A DNA stretch of 64,000 nt from Planctomycetota bacterium (lineage in GTDB: Bacteria > Planctomycetota > UBA1135 > GCA-002686595): assembly GCA_016712565.1 (NCBI GenBank), contig JADJQU010000010.1, forward strand, positions 62,001 through 126,000. Direction: 5' to 3'. A model generated the notes under the pieces. The model had not been told where the DNA came from. It did no database searches and worked only from the letters and a program-made list of their open reading frames with translations. The stretch's first letter is position 1, and each line of letters opens with the position of its first letter. The position numbers and the translations under genes were made by a program. Below, one piece after another: positions 48,301 through 56,917 of this stretch.

Positions 48301-48851
48301 AAGTGCAGGGTCAGCCGTTCGGAGTCCGGGGCGAGCGAGCGCCAGGCCTCGTTCTCCAGGATCAAGCGACCATTGAGCCAGACGCGCACTCCGTCGTCGC
48401 TGCCCAGCGTGATCGGCAAGTCGAAGCTCTCCGACGCGTTCACCGGCACGTAGAGGTACGCGGAGGAATAGTCGTAGAGCTTGGCCTCGAGGTCGCCGTG
48501 CAGGTCGAGGGCCCGGCCCTCCACGTGACCGAGGGACTTCCATTCGACGCCCGTGCCGGCCTTGCCCGCGAAGCGCGCCGAGAATTCGGGCCCGGACATG
48601 CCCGCGCCCATGGCGGAGAGTTGTTCCTCCGGAGGTTGCGGCGCGGCGAAATCCCCGCGCTGGTAGCCCCCGTAGGCGAAGGGCCCGGCGAGGCGCCACT
48701 CGCCGAAGGTCGCCTTGCCCTTGGCCAGGGCCTCGCGCATGGCCGCGTAGGTCCGGTCGCGGGTCTCGCGCTTGACGTAGGGAACACCTCCGACCGACTC
48801 GGCTTGCTGAGGCAGGAACGCGAAGAGGCACGCGGCGAGCAGGTGGATCAT
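45366..48851 (-). CDS. Large secreted protein: sugar-dehydrogenase-like propeller + ThuA-like + DUF1080 domains
   Basis: 1161 residues from the ATG at 48851, which starts a signal peptide ([19 protein letters not shown]). Residues 100-215 are a PA14/beta-sandwich region ([24 protein letters not shown] ... [16 protein letters not shown]). About 280-570 is a glucose/sorbosone dehydrogenase-type propeller ([42 protein letters not shown]). About 730-945 is a ThuA-like domain ([52 protein letters not shown]). About 980-1160 is a DUF1080/3-keto-disaccharide hydrolase domain ([29 protein letters not shown]). Such combinations are common in Planctomycetes and Verrucomicrobia for carbohydrate use. The start overlaps the stop of the upstream cytochrome gene (ATGA), so they probably work together. 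Confidence 0.9.
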   Translation of the reverse strand: [1161 protein letters not shown]

Positions 48852-51601
48852 GGCTCGATCTCCAGGGTGAACCGGAACGTGTCGGAGGACGATTGGGGCA
48901 CGAGCGCGATGCGCCGGCTGCCGTCCGCCGCCGCGGACTCTTCCAGCAATGCGGGCGTCCCGCACAGGATCCGGGCGGAGCTGGGCTCCAGATTGAGCAC
49001 GACCGAGGGCGGCGGCCGCAGGAGCTCGAATTCGCGCCGCAGCACGAGCCTGGGCGCCGCCGTCGTCGTCACGCGCTCGCGCACGAGGCACTCTTTCCAG
49101 CGGTACTCGAACTGGGGCACGCCGTCCTCGCCCAGGGAGTAGCCGAGGAACTGGAAGGCTGCATCCTTGCCCGTGGCCGTGGGCCAGGGTGAGCCCGGTG
49201 CATCGAGGGGCCCGGTCATCAGCAGCGGCCCGGCGGACGCCTTCCACACGCCGGGACCCTCGCCCCCCGCATTCTCGCCGCCGCGGCCGGTCCAGGACGA
49301 CGACGCGTCGAGGAAGTCGCCGCGCCAGACCTCGGCCAGGCGCACCGACTGGGCGTCGAAGGCGAAGTGCACGCCCGAAGGCATGCCGACCGCGATGGCG
49401 CGCGGTCCCACGCTGGCGAGGAACGTGCGCAGCACGATCGGTCGCGCGCCCACCACGAGCTGCAGGCCGCGCGTCTTCTCCAGTCCCTCGGGGGCGGGCA
49501 TGAACTCCCCCAGGTTCAGGTACGACCACAGGGCGTCCAACTGGCGCTCGAGATCGCCGCCCAGGATCGTGCGGCAGGCGCTCTGGCCGCCGCTCTCGAA
49601 GGACGGCATGCGGGTGCCCGGCTTGTAGCGCGAGGGATCGCGCATGTACGAGATCCACCACTCGCGGCGCAGGCGCTCGGCCATGTGCTCGATGCGCGGC
49701 CCGGGCGTGCCCGCCGAGGCGAAGTCGCGAAAATCGTGGCAGGTGATGCAGGCCAGGGCCTGTTTGCCCATCAAGGCGCGGCCCGCCTGGACGAGCTCGT
49801 CGCTCGCCTCCGGTTCGGGAGCGTCGCCGTAGGGTCGCACGCCCTCGCAGCGCGCGACCTCCGCGGCGAGCCCCGCCGTGGCCTTGCCGAACACCGGCAT
49901 GCGCGTCGCGAGATAGGGCCGCGCGCGCGCGCCGCTGTCGAGCACCTCCTGGAACCAGGGCGTCGTGAGTTTGAAGCCCACGCCCGACAGGTCGGGCGGG
50001 ATGCGGCCTTCGTTGCCGAGGTCCGCTTTCTCGTCGAGGCTCGTGAAATAGGCCCGCGCGCCGGGCTTGCCGCCGCCGCGCCCGTCGCGGCCGTGGCAGG
50101 CCTTGCAGTCGAGGAACAGCACGCGCCGTCGCGCCGCGTCGTGGGGCGCGTGGACCCCCGCGGCGAGCTGGGCGTCGGCGAGCCCGGCGCGCAGGAGCTC
50201 CAGCTCACGGCCCGCGAAGGCATAGCGCGGCGTGGCGCGGTCCTTGGGATCGAGGCAGCCGCGCGCGGGATCGAGCTGGGCCAGGGGCTTGCCCTGCTGC
50301 CCGGCGCGCTGGATGCCCTCGACCTCATGGCAGGCCGCGCACTGGGAGAGCGTCAGCACCTCGCCGAAGCCCGGCGGGGAGGCCGCCCCCCCCGGGCCCC
50401 ACTTCGTGACCAAGTAGTTGGCCACGGCGTCGGCCTCGTCCTGGCCCAGGAGCAGCGAGGGCATGCGTCCGCTCGGGCGCGTGTCGTGGGGATCCCGCAG
50501 GAAGGCGCTCAGGGCCGCCGGCCGCCACTTGCCCGCCAGGTCGCCGAAGTTGGCCGCGGGCATCTCGTCGTCCAGGGCGGCGTGCTCCTCGCCGAACAGC
50601 GCACTGGGTTCGTCGTAGGCGCCGTGGCAGGCCACGCAACCCAGCGTGTGGTAGAGCCTGCGGCCGCGTTCGATCACGAAGGCCTCCGCGGCCACGGGCT
50701 CCGCTGCCGAATCCGGCGCGTGCTGCGTCAGCCAGGCCGCCACGGCGGCGCTGTCGCCCTCGCCCGCGGGGTACAGGGAGGGCATGTCCGAACCCGGCTT
50801 CAGGGCCCCCGGGTCGCGGATCCAGCGTTCGACCCAGGCGCGCGAGGCGCGTTCGCCGAGCTTCGACAGCCGCGGGGCCTCCAGGGGCGCCAGCATGTGC
50901 GCGGCCTGGCCCACGTCGTGGCACTGCACGCAGCCCTTGCGCTGCAGGAGCATGCGGCCCACGAAGGCGTTCTCGCCCGCGTCGGTTTCCTCCCGCAGCT
51001 CGTCCAGCACGCGCGTGAATTGGCTGTGGATCGGCTCGGGGCCGAAGGCGCCGCCCTCCAGGCCCGCCTGGGTGCCGCTCTCGCGTTGCCACAGGGTCAA
51101 GAGGCGCGCGGGGCCGGCGCCGTCGCGAGTGAACAGCACGCCGAGTTCCACAGTGCCGCGTTCCAGCTCCAGGGGAGCGAGCATCAGCGGGTCCGAGGTG
51201 GCCGCGGGCACTTGGAGGGAGATCCCCGCTCCGGCGTCCCCGGGGCGCTTGACCGTCAGCACCACGGAGCCGCCCTGGCCCTCGAAGCCGAAGCGATAGC
51301 GCCCCGCCTTGGGGATGCGCACCTGGGTCGCGAAACGGACGCTCTCGCCGCCGGGAGCGATCGTGGGATCGACGGCCTCGCCACCGGCCACGGAAAAGGA
51401 TGCGGAGCCCACCCAGCGCACGGTCCGCCGCGGCTCCCGCGACGTGATCCTGCTCCAGCCGGCGAGCGGCGCGGCCAGGGTCGGCTGCGCCGGAAGCGGT
51501 TCTCCCGGGCCCCTGGCCGTGGAATGGGGCTCGGCCACGGGGGCCAGCACGCCCAGGACGAGCAGCGCACCTGGAGCCACGAAGAACCGTACTTGGGCCA
51601 T
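48848..51601 (-). CDS. Pentahaem c-type cytochrome with N- and C-terminal non-haem domains
   Basis: 917 residues. A signal sequence is likely (RFFVAPGALLVLGVLAPVA). Five CxxCH haem sites are seen: CVQCH (Cys about 224), CVACH (322), CAACH (421), CKACH (499) and CITCH (618). Each is followed by a GxxMP(S)-type methionine region (GSDMPSLYP, SGRMPSLLL, ATRMPVFG, GTRMPSFES). Residues 50-190 are a beta-sandwich with no cysteines, and the last 200 are another beta-rich domain (FFRFTLEIEP-like end; VHFAFDAQSVRLAEVWRGDF). The protein is probably a periplasmic electron carrier receiving electrons from the sugar-dehydrogenase-like protein encoded by the overlapping gene. This pairing is inference from the ATGA overlap. 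Confidence 0.9.
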   Translation of the reverse strand: MAQVRFFVAPGALLVLGVLAPVAEPHSTARGPGEPLPAQPTLAAPLAGWSRITSREPRRTVRWVGSASFSVAGGEAVDPTIAPGGESVRFATQVRIPKAGRYRFGFEGQGGSVVLTVKRPGDAGAGISLQVPAATSDPLMLAPLELERGTVELGVLFTRDGAGPARLLTLWQRESGTQAGLEGGAFGPEPIHSQFTRVLDELREETDAGENAFVGRMLLQRKGCVQCHDVGQAAHMLAPLEAPRLSKLGERASRAWVERWIRDPGALKPGSDMPSLYPAGEGDSAAVAAWLTQHAPDSAAEPVAAEAFVIERGRRLYHTLGCVACHGAYDEPSALFGEEHAALDDEMPAANFGDLAGKWRPAALSAFLRDPHDTRPSGRMPSLLLGQDEADAVANYLVTKWGPGGAASPPGFGEVLTLSQCAACHEVEGIQRAGQQGKPLAQLDPARGCLDPKDRATPRYAFAGRELELLRAGLADAQLAAGVHAPHDAARRRVLFLDCKACHGRDGRGGGKPGARAYFTSLDEKADLGNEGRIPPDLSGVGFKLTTPWFQEVLDSGARARPYLATRMPVFGKATAGLAAEVARCEGVRPYGDAPEPEASDELVQAGRALMGKQALACITCHDFRDFASAGTPGPRIEHMAERLRREWWISYMRDPSRYKPGTRMPSFESGGQSACRTILGGDLERQLDALWSYLNLGEFMPAPEGLEKTRGLQLVVGARPIVLRTFLASVGPRAIAVGMPSGVHFAFDAQSVRLAEVWRGDFLDASSSWTGRGGENAGGEGPGVWKASAGPLLMTGPLDAPGSPWPTATGKDAAFQFLGYSLGEDGVPQFEYRWKECLVRERVTTTAAPRLVLRREFELLRPPPSVVLNLEPSSARILCGTPALLEESAAADGSRRIALVPQSSSDTFRFTLEIEP

Positions 51602-51632
51602 GCGGGAACTTTCGCGGCGCGCGGGGCGCGGC

Positions 51633-53878
51633 TCAGAGGTGCGAGAGCAGGTACTCGGCCATCATCCCATACAAGTGTCGGCGCTGGCTGGGCTCCACCA
51701 CGGAGTGGCGATTGCCCGGATAGACCATCAGGTCGAAGGACTTCCCGGCCTTCTGCAGAGCGCCGGCCAACTGCAGGGTGTTCTGGGCGTGGACGTTCTC
51801 GTCGATCTCGCCGCAGATCAAGAGGAGCCTGCCGCGGAGGTTTCCCGCGGCCGCGAGCACGGAAGCTTCCCTGTAGCCCGCCTCGTTCTCCTCCGGCGTG
51901 CCCATGTAGCGCTCGGTGTAGATCGAATCGTACAGGCGCCAATCGGTCACCGGCGCCCCGGAGATGCCGACCTTGAAGCGCGTCGAATGGGTCATGGCGT
52001 AGGCCGTCAGGTAGCCGCCGAAGCTCCAGCCCCAGATGCCCACGCGGGCCGGATCCACCGAGCCCTGGGCGATCACGTAGTCGAGTCCGGCCTCCACGTC
52101 GGCCAACTCTCCGGGGCCGAACCTCCGGTAGCTCGCCGCCGCGCTGACGAGCCCCTTGCCCGAGGCCGAGCGGTTGTCCACGACCCACACCAGGATTCCC
52201 TGGTCGGCGAGCCAGGAGTGGTAGAGGGAATTCAGGTTGTGGAACGCGTCGCGCACCTGGGGCGCGTGGGGCCCGCCGTAGACGAAGCACAGGAGCGGAT
52301 AGCGCCTGTCCGGATCGAAGTCGGCGGGCTTGTAGAGCATGGCCTCCAGCTCGAACCCGTCCGGGGTGCGCGGGCGATGGAATTCCGGCGCCGGAAAGCC
52401 CAGGCGATCGAAGGCCGCCTGATCGGCCCTGGCCAGTGGCCGCACGCCCGTGCCCGCGGCGTCGTGGAGGGTCGTCACCGGGGCCTTCCCCGCGGCCGAG
52501 TGCGTGTCCACGAAGTGGGTCCCCTCGGGGGAAACCACGGCGGTGTGGGTGCCCGCCTCCGGCGTGAGCAGTTGGGGCTCGCCGCCGTCGAGGGACACGC
52601 GGTACACGCGATTGCCGCGCACGTCCCCCGCGTCGCCCGCGAACCACACGCTGCGCGTCGCCGCATCCACGCGCAGCACGCTGTCCACCTCGTGGGCGCC
52701 CTGGGTCAGACGCCGCACCAGAGACCCGTCGCGCTTGTACAAGTAAAGGTGCTCGAAGCCGTCGCGCTCGGAGCTGATCACGAATTCGTCGCCGCCCTGC
52801 ACGAAGAACGGCCCCTGGCTCGGCAGGCTCCAGGCCGGAGTCGTGTCGCGAAACAGGCGCCGCGCCTTGCCGCTGGCCGCGTCCACGGCCACCAGGTCGA
52901 GCCAGGTCTGGCCGCGATCCTGGACCTGGGCGAACACCTCGCGGGAATCCGGCGTCCAGGCGACGCGCACGATCAGCAGATCCTCGGGATAGGCCGACAG
53001 GTCGGCGTACAGGAGCCCCTCCTCGGCCAGGCCGGCCAGGGCCAGTCGCACCTTCGGATTGGGATCTCCAGCCTTGGGGTAGCGCCAGACCTCCACCTGC
53101 GGGCGCGTCTGGCGCGTGTCGACGATCGTGTACTTGGGAACCTCGGTCTGATCGAGGGCGAGCAAGGCGATGCGCCGGGAGTCGGGCGACCACCAATGGG
53201 CCTGGTAGTCCCCGCGACCGTAGACCTCCTCTTGGTAGAGCCAGTCGAGGCGGCCGAACAGGTGCGCCTCGTCGCCGCCGAAGGTCAGCGCGCGCGCCTC
53301 GCCGCCTCCCGCGCTGACCACCTGCAGGTTGGAATCGCGCACGAAGGAAATCCACGCGCCATCGGGGGAGAAGGTCTCCCCCAGCTCCTCGGCCCCATCG
53401 CGCGTCAGGCGCGCGGCGCTTCCGGTGTCGAACCGGTAGACGTAGAGGTCGCCGTCCTCGTTGAAGAGCGCGAGCCTGCGGTCCTTGGAGAGCGTGTAGG
53501 CGGCGCGCCGGGACAGCTCGCGGGCCTTGCCGGCGTCGAGGCCCGCCTGTGTCGAGAGGGCCGCCTGCATGGCCTCGGGATCATGGAATTCGCGCCGGGC
53601 CCCGGTGGTGGCGTCGACCACCACCAGGCGGGTCTCGCCCTGCTCGTCCTCGGTGGAGAAGTACTCCGCGCGCTCGCCGGTCCAGCCGCCGAACCGGGGG
53701 CACCGGGGGCACCGGGGGGCACCTTGGTCTTCGGCACGAGTTCCAACAGCTCATCGAGGCTCACGCGCGGGGCCCGTTGCAGGTCGGGGGTGCCGGGGCG
53801 GCGTGAACCCGGGTCCCCCGAAACGTGGCAGGCCGCCGAAGCCAGGCAAAGCAGCAACGCGCCGTGGATTCGCTTCAT
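51633..53878 (-). CDS. S9 family (DPP-IV/acylaminoacyl-like) peptidase, lipoprotein N-terminus separated by a frame break
   Basis: The intact frame 51633-53624 (663 residues from its first ATG) has a DPP-IV-like propeller (EDGDLYVYRFDTG, FSPDGAWISFVRDSNLQVV, WSPDSRRIALLALDQ) and a C-terminal hydrolase domain with GWSFGGYL (Ser about 534), an Asp in CGEIDENVHAQN and a His in GNRHSVVEP. Upstream in another frame an ATG at 53878 starts MKRIHGALLLCLASAACHVS, a lipoprotein signal with a lipobox-like LASAAC, then SLDELLELVPKTKVPPG. The frames meet in a 9-base GC tandem repeat (53694-53721). One base missing or two extra there would join them through FGGWTGERAEYFSTEDE. The native enzyme is therefore probably a lipid-anchored periplasmic peptidase of about 748 residues. 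It is upstream of the cytochrome gene on the same strand. Confidence 0.85.
53694..53721. repeat. GC tandem repeat (ccgggggca units, last with an extra g) inside the S9 peptidase gene
   Basis: Two 9-base units (53694-53711) are followed by a 10-base unit (53712-53721). On the coding strand they encode Gly-Ala-Pro-type units. The region coincides with the switch between the lipoprotein leader frame and the peptidase frame. Confidence 0.85.
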
Positions 53879-54143
53879 GGCCGCAAGGTAGCGCGGGCCG
53901 TGGGCGGCCTCCAAACCTCGGGTCCATGACGCTCGCGACATGGGACGCGGCGCGCCCGCGGAGATCCCCCGGGCACCGCCGCGGGCCGGCCGGCCGTGGC
54001 GGCGAGCGACCCCCTCCGCGGGCCCCCTCGGCCCGGTCGCGGGCCCGGTGCCGGGCTCGAAACGGGGAATCTCGTGCCTCGGGCGCGTTCGTGCTATGCT
54101 CTTCCGCGGCGACGGTCGACGTCGCCCACGGGCAGGAGAGTCC

Positions 54144-54356
54144 ATGGAGTCCTTCGAAAAGCGCCAACGAGAAAAGAAGAAGCTGGAAAAGCAACGCGCG
54201 AAGGAAGCACGCAGACTCCAAGACGCCGGGGGCCAAACGGGCTCGACCGGACCCGCCCAAGAGGATTATTTCGCCGACCTGAATTCCGCCCCTTCCTCAC
54301 TCTCCTCGGCCGAAGATGCCGGCGAGGGCTCCGCGCAAGCGGGGGGCGGCGTTTAG
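54144..54356 (+). CDS. Small highly charged protein of unknown function
   Basis: 70 residues from an ATG preceded by a good Shine-Dalgarno (ggagag, six bases upstream). The N-terminal 30 residues are a Lys/Arg/Glu helix (MESFEKRQREKKKLEKQRAK, then EARRL) and the C-terminal half is acidic and Ser/Gly-rich. Similar short basic-helix proteins are seen in other Planctomycetes and delta-proteobacteria, often near RNA-related genes, but no function is known to me. The DEAD-box helicase gene follows after about 180 bases on the same strand. Confidence 0.65.
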   Translation: MESFEKRQREKKKLEKQRAKEARRLQDAGGQTGSTGPAQEDYFADLNSAPSSLSSAEDAGEGSAQAGGGV

Positions 54357-54536
54357 GACAGCACCGGATCCCGCGATGGCCCTGACGGGCGGCGGGGCTG
54401 ATCGATTTTTCGCGGGCCAAGAGGCCTGCACTCCTCCCGCAGCCGATCCGGCGCGGGGCGAGACGTGCGCCCAGGCGCACCCCCGCGCGCCACTGGCGCG
54501 CATCCAGGCACGCCGCCCAGCGGTGAGCCACCCATC

Positions 54537-56204
54537 ATGAACTCGTTTCCCGAATTGGGCCTGATCGCCCCCCTGTGTCAGGCCGTGGCCGCCGCCGGCT
54601 ACTCCACCCCCACCCCGATCCAAGTCCAGGCGATTCCGCCGGTGCTCGAAGGCCGCGACCTCCTGGGTTGCGCCCGCACGGGGACAGGCAAGACGGCGGC
54701 CTTCGCGCTGCCGATCCTGCAGCGCCTCGCGGCCGTCCCCGCCCGCGGCGGCGGGCGTCCCGTGCGCGCCCTGGTGCTCGTTCCCACGCGGGAACTGGCC
54801 GCCCAGGTGTGCGAGAGCTTCCAGACCTACGGCAGCCGCCTGCCGCTCGCCACCGCCGTGATCTACGGCGGCGTGGGCCAGGGCCCCCAGGTCAACGCGC
54901 TGCGGCGCGGCGTCGACATCCTGGTCGCTACTCCCGGCCGCCTGGTGGACCTGATGGGTCAGGGCCTGCTGCGCCTCGACCGCATCGAGGTGCTCGTGCT
55001 CGACGAAGCCGACCACATGCTGGACCTGGGCTTCATCCCCGACGTGCGGCGCGTGCTCGCGGCCGTGCCCAAGCAGCGCCAGACCCTGTTCTTCTCGGCC
55101 ACCATGCCGCCGCCGATCGCCAAGCTCGCCGCCACGATCCTGGTGAAACCCGTCGAGGTGATCGTGACGCCGGTGGCTTCCACGGTGGACTCGATCGACC
55201 AATTGGTGCATTTCGTCGGCCGGGGCGACAAGGCGCGCATCCTGGCGGACCTGCTCAGCCAGCCCGGGGTGGAATCGGCCCTCGTGTTCACGCGCACCAA
55301 GCGCGGCGCCGACCGCGTGGCCAAGCGCCTCTCCCAGGACGGCATTCCCGCCGAGGCCATCCACGGGAACAAGTCCCAAAACAACCGCGAGCGCACTTTG
55401 GAGGCTTTCCGCTCCGGGCGCGCCCGCGTCCTGGTGGCCACGGACATCGCCGCGCGGGGCATCGACGTGGACGGCATCACCCACGTGGTCAATTTCGAAT
55501 TGCCCAACGTGCCCGAAGTCTACGTTCACAGGATCGGCCGCACCGGCCGCGCCGGCGCCAGCGGCTCGGCGATTTCCCTGTGCGACGACGAGGAGCGGCC
55601 GCTGCTGCGCGACATCGAGAAGCTCCTGCGTCGTGAATTGCCCAAGGCGGGCGGCGCCTCGCCGCGCACCGGGGGCGAGCGAGAGGCACGGCGCACCGAG
55701 GGCTCCCCGTCCGCGCGCCCCGAGCGCGCAGTGTCCCGCGGGCATGGGGGCCCCGCCGGGGGAAGACGCGCAACGACTCACGGGGGCCCCGGGAGTCACG
55801 GAGGCCACGGAGGCCCCGCGCGCGTCCAGGGCCAGCGTGCTCCGGCCGCGGCGGCACGCCGCCAGGAACCTGAAGCGGCCTTCGGCGAGGGCCTCGATCA
55901 CGCCGCGGCGGCCGCGCGCCCCGCCGGCGGCGGAGCCCGCGGCTCGCACGCCCCGCTGGAGCGCGCCCCGCTGCACCGCGCAACAGAGCGGCGGGACAGC
56001 ACTTCCCACACGGCCGCCGGGGCAGCGGGAGAACGGCACCCGGCAGCCGCGCGCCCGGGCGGACATCGCACCGGGAGCGCCCACGGGACGGAGAATCGCG
56101 GCCAGGAGGGCCGACGGAGCGGCGGCGGACGGGGTCGCGGCCAGGGCGGCGGACAGGGCCGTCCGGGCGGCGGCCGCGGACATCGCGCGGCCAACCGGCG
56201 TTGA
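54537..56204 (+). CDS. DEAD-box RNA helicase (RhlE-like) with long low-complexity tail
   Basis: 555 residues from the ATG at 54537 ([20 protein letters not shown], the usual start just before the Q motif). Helicase motifs in order: Q motif [25 protein letters not shown]; Ia PTRELAAQV; Ib [76 protein letters not shown]. After about residue 370 comes a tail of some 185 residues rich in Gly, Arg, Ala and His (ending [18 protein letters not shown]), an RNA-binding type. It probably unwinds RNA in ribosome assembly or mRNA decay in the cytoplasm. Confidence 0.95.
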   Translation: MNSFPELGLIAPLCQAVAAAGYSTPTPIQVQAIPPVLEGRDLLGCARTGTGKTAAFALPILQRLAAVPARGGGRPVRALVLVPTRELAAQVCESFQTYGSRLPLATAVIYGGVGQGPQVNALRRGVDILVATPGRLVDLMGQGLLRLDRIEVLVLDEADHMLDLGFIPDVRRVLAAVPKQRQTLFFSATMPPPIAKLAATILVKPVEVIVTPVASTVDSIDQLVHFVGRGDKARILADLLSQPGVESALVFTRTKRGADRVAKRLSQDGIPAEAIHGNKSQNNRERTLEAFRSGRARVLVATDIAARGIDVDGITHVVNFELPNVPEVYVHRIGRTGRAGASGSAISLCDDEERPLLRDIEKLLRRELPKAGGASPRTGGEREARRTEGSPSARPERAVSRGHGGPAGGRRATTHGGPGSHGGHGGPARVQGQRAPAAAARRQEPEAAFGEGLDHAAAAARPAGGGARGSHAPLERAPLHRATERRDSTSHTAAGAAGERHPAAARPGGHRTGSAHGTENRGQEGRRSGGGRGRGQGGGQGRPGGGRGHRAANRR

Positions 56205-56366
56205 CCGATTTCCAGGCCTGGCCGCGGCGAAGCCGCCAGGCGGGAATACTCCTTCCCCTGGATCCACCCTCGCGGACCTGGAAATGGCCATTTCCAGGTC
56301 CACCGCGGGGGCGGCTGAAGCCCATTTGCCTTGAATTGGCCTGAGGCCGAAAGGCATAATTCGCTG

Positions 56367-56813
56367 ATGGCCAATCAAATCAACTCTCAAATCGAGGCCC
56401 GCGTTGCGGCCTTCGTGCAGGAACTCACCGGTCTGGTGCGCGTCGCAGCGCTCGAGGCGGTCGCCGGAGCCCTGGGACAGCAAGTCGCCGGCGGTGCCCG
56501 CCGCGGACGTCCGCGCGGCTCCAAGAACAAGCCCTCGGGGAACAAGGCCTCGGGCAGTTCCGCGGCCGCCCCCGCGGCGAAGCGCCCGGGCAAGCAAGGC
56601 AAGCGCGGCAAGCGCACGCCCGAGGAAGTCGAAGCCATGGGCGCGCGCGTGGTCGACCACGTGAAGAAGAACCCGGGCATCGGGGTCGAGAGCATCGCCA
56701 AGGCCTTCCAACTGCCCTCGAAGGAACTGGCGCTGCCGATCCTGCGCATGCTGGCCGCCAAGAAACTGCGCACCACCGGCCAGCGTCGCGGCACCAAGTA
56801 CTTCGTCAAGTAG
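56367..56813 (+). CDS. Small DNA-binding protein: AT-hook-like linker plus winged-helix domain
   Basis: 148 residues. Residues 1-45 form an amphipathic helix (IEARVAAFVQELTGLVRVAALEAVAGAL). A basic linker contains RRGRPRGSKNKPSG (an AT-hook-like RGRPRG) and a KRPGKQGKRGKR stretch. Residues 95-148 fold as a short winged helix (VVDHVKKNPGIGVESIAKAFQLPSKELALPILRMLAAKKLRTTGQRRGTKYF). It looks like a nucleoid-type or regulatory DNA-binding protein; target unknown. Its 160-base upstream gap contains no named element. A 13-bp hairpin follows its stop. Confidence 0.75.
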   Translation: MANQINSQIEARVAAFVQELTGLVRVAALEAVAGALGQQVAGGARRGRPRGSKNKPSGNKASGSSAAAPAAKRPGKQGKRGKRTPEEVEAMGARVVDHVKKNPGIGVESIAKAFQLPSKELALPILRMLAAKKLRTTGQRRGTKYFVK

Positions 56814-56843
56814 GCCTGGCGCCGTCTGCGGCGCGAGATCCCC

Positions 56844-56882
56844 GCGACCCTGCGGCACGCATCACGCGCGCCGCAGGGTCGC
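56844..56882. terminator. 13-bp hairpin between convergent genes, probable bidirectional terminator
   Basis: gcgaccctgcggc (56844-56856) and its exact complement (56870-56882) enclose a 13-base loop, between the winged-helix gene and the convergent Mur-ligase gene. Confidence 0.65.
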
Positions 56883-56917
56883 TGTGCTTCCGGCGCGCCC
56901 GCGTCGCGGGCCGGGCC

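Noticed and set aside
48852..49661. N-terminal extension of the ThuA/DUF1080 protein
   Set aside because: The open frame continues upstream, but it overlaps the cytochrome coding sequence and is Arg/Pro-rich; a signal peptide begins at the ATG at 48851.
53940..54143. Plus-strand extension of the small charged protein
   Set aside because: The ATG at 54144 has a good ribosome-binding site and the upstream part is low-complexity.
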